NCBI GenBank assembly: GCA_022573605.1
Contig: JACZTQ010000045.1
Location: forward strand, 1 to 14,709
DNA: 14,709 nt
Reading direction: 5' to 3'
DNA from: Pseudomonadota bacterium
GTDB lineage: Bacteria > Pseudomonadota > Alphaproteobacteria > Rhodobacterales > Rhodobacteraceae
The translations under genes were made by a program, and so were the position numbers. This document shows, one piece after another, positions 13,449-14,709 of this stretch. The notes beneath the pieces are model-generated. The model was given only the letters and a program-made list of their open reading frames with translations. It was not told where the DNA came from and did no database searches. Each line of letters begins with the position of its first letter. Positions within the stretch are counted from its first letter, which is position 1.

Positions 13449-14624
13449 CTATTTCCCGGCCTTCTTCGGCAGGCCCAGCAGCGCCCGCTTCTCGTCCTCG
13501 TCGAGGAACCCCGCACTGCCGACGCGGCGCCACAGCGCTTCGCGCTCGCTCGACAGCGCCGGCACCGCGTCCTGGTCCGGCTCCAGCGCCAGTGTGCCGC
13601 CCGAGCCCATCCCCAGCCAGATCGCCAGCGCATTGGCGGTCTTGCGCACCAGCGGCAGGATGGTCTGGCGATAGAAGGCGCGGTTGGCCTCCTGATAGTT
13701 CGAATAGGTGTTGTCGCCGGGCAGGCCGAGCAGCATCGGCGGCACCCCGAAGGCCAGCGCGATGTCGCGCGCGGCGGCATTCTTGGTTTGCAGGAATTCC
13801 ATGTCCTGGGGCGAATAGCCCATCGGGCGCCAGTCCAGCCCGCCTTCCAGCAGCATCGGCCGCCCGGCATTGCGCGCGCCCTGGTGGTTCTCCTCCAGCT
13901 CGCGCAGCAGCCGCTGGTATTGCTCCTCCGACAGATGCCCGCCGCCGTCCTTGCCGGTGAAGACGATCGCGCCCGAGGGCCGGGCGGCGTTGTCGAGCAG
14001 CGCTTTTGACCACCGCGCCGCGGCGTTGTGGACATCGATCGAGGCGGCCGCCGCCGCCAGCGGGCTCATGCCGTAATGGTCGTCGAGCGGGTGAAACGCC
14101 TTCAGATGCAGGATCGGATCGATCTCGCCGGTCATGTCGAAGCGGTGCTTCTGGCGCCCCACCGCATAGTCATAGGCCATCGGCCAGCCATCCGGCCCCG
14201 GCACCACGCTCATCCGGTCGGGCCGCAGGCAGTGCAACTCGCGGGGCAGCCCCCGCTGGTCATGCTCGGCGCCCTCCAGATAGGCGTTTCCGCTCAGTTG
14301 CAGATGGCCGTAGACGCATTCCATGAAGCTGCGCCCGCCCTGCCCCGGATTGGGCCGCTCGAGCAGCCGCAGCACCGGGTGATCGGTCATCCGGGCGCCG
14401 TTCTCGGTCAGCACCAGCGGGATCGCGGCGGCCGATTCCGCCACCATCCGCACCGAGCGGAAGCCGATCACGTTCTGCTCGTAGCCGTTGCGGGTCAGCG
14501 AGACGGTGTCGCGCGGGCTCCACACCGCCCGGCCGAAGCTGCGAAACGCCATCAGCGGCCCGACGGCCGAGGCCTTTTCCTCGCCCGGCCGGTCCTCGGC
14601 CGCGCGGAACAGTCGAAATCCCAT
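13449..14624 (-). CDS. HK97-family portal protein (g3)
   Basis: This 391-aa portal forms the twelve-fold ring at one head vertex through which DNA is packaged. Landmarks are NVIGFRSVRMVAESAAAIPL near the N-terminus, DHPVLRLLERPNPGQGGRSF, YGHLQLSGNAYLEG, and ELHCLRPDRMSVVPGPDGWP. Later come ILHLKAFHPLDDHYGMSPLA and the conserved FGVPPMLLGLPGDNTYSNYQ with EANRAFYRQTILPLV. The length matches RcGTA g3. ATG 14624 has GGAGA about 10 nt upstream. Terminase genes would be expected next on the right but are outside the window. Confidence 0.95.
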   Translation of the reverse strand: MGFRLFRAAEDRPGEEKASAVGPLMAFRSFGRAVWSPRDTVSLTRNGYEQNVIGFRSVRMVAESAAAIPLVLTENGARMTDHPVLRLLERPNPGQGGRSFMECVYGHLQLSGNAYLEGAEHDQRGLPRELHCLRPDRMSVVPGPDGWPMAYDYAVGRQKHRFDMTGEIDPILHLKAFHPLDDHYGMSPLAAAAASIDVHNAAARWSKALLDNAARPSGAIVFTGKDGGGHLSEEQYQRLLRELEENHQGARNAGRPMLLEGGLDWRPMGYSPQDMEFLQTKNAAARDIALAFGVPPMLLGLPGDNTYSNYQEANRAFYRQTILPLVRKTANALAIWLGMGSGGTLALEPDQDAVPALSSEREALWRRVGSAGFLDEDEKRALLGLPKKAGK

Positions 14625-14709
14625 GTCGTCATTGTCTCCGTGTTGAAGCGGTCATACCAACGGCCCCCGGCCGGAACCGGTCAGCGACGCCTGGCGCCGC
14701 CCCCGCCAC
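14625..14709 (-). other. Right edge: spacer and possible end of an upstream gene
   Basis: These 85 nt precede the portal gene. On the coding strand the three frames close at stops at 14683-14681, 14654-14652 and 14631-14629. Any of these could be the end of the expected terminase large-subunit gene (g2). The remaining residues (for example GGGGARRR before the first stop) are too few to identify. No hairpin or promoter was recognised. Confidence 0.3.

Noticed and set aside
1..14709. Prophage attachment sites, integrase, tRNA or rRNA genes
   Set aside because: No flanking direct repeat, recombinase reading frame or tRNA-like cloverleaf was recognised on either strand.

Overview
This is a high-GC window whose genes match Alphaproteobacteria, most likely Rhodobacterales (Rhodobacter/roseobacter relatives). 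Thirteen of the fifteen minus-strand structural genes correspond in order and approximate size to the Rhodobacter capsulatus gene transfer agent (RcGTA) head-tail cluster. These include a very short tape measure (218 aa), a DUF2460/DUF2163/NlpC-P60 series, and a giant tail-tip protein with a glycoside-hydrolase-like TIM barrel. No integrase, repressor, replication gene, lysis gene or attachment repeat is visible. A domesticated GTA is therefore a better reading than an ordinary prophage, although the window is too short to exclude a prophage formally.

Layout, read in the direction of transcription (right to left). The head module comes first: portal (13449-14624), prohead protease (12855-13427), HK97-fold major capsid (11617-12792), a small extra protein that I do not recall in the R. 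capsulatus cluster (11186-11482), head-tail connector (10591-11172) and head-closure protein (10233-10577). The tail module follows: tail terminator (9811-10236), major tail/tube protein (9349-9762), two tail-assembly chaperones (8975-9349 and 8745-8978), tape measure (8092-8748), distal tail protein (7450-8082), hub (6557-7450), cell-wall peptidase (6109-6582), giant tail-tip protein (2171-6109) and a DUF2793 tail-fibre-like protein (1468-2178). The terminase genes and main promoter expected upstream lie beyond the right edge.

The genes are packed tightly, and many starts and stops overlap (TGATG or ATGA). The exceptions are the two proteins needed in the highest copy number. The capsid gene has a 62-nt leader and is followed by 134 nt with a strong GC hairpin. 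The major tail gene has a 48-nt AT-rich leader. Each leader begins with a small hairpin at the end of the preceding gene. I infer that this raises or decouples expression of the capsid and tube proteins.

Left of the cluster, a plus-strand DksA/TraR-type zinc-finger gene (1104-1445) converges on the DUF2793 gene. Serine acetyltransferase cysE (180-1019, minus) is divergent from it. These two look like host genes marking the cluster boundary. Positions 1-179 are intergenic, with a probable cysE terminator and a perfect 15-nt palindrome. Other points worth a look are a 15-bp tandem repeat in the first tail chaperone gene, the missing g3.5 equivalent between portal and protease, and the DUF2793 fibre gene lying inside the main operon rather than at a separate locus as in R. 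capsulatus.
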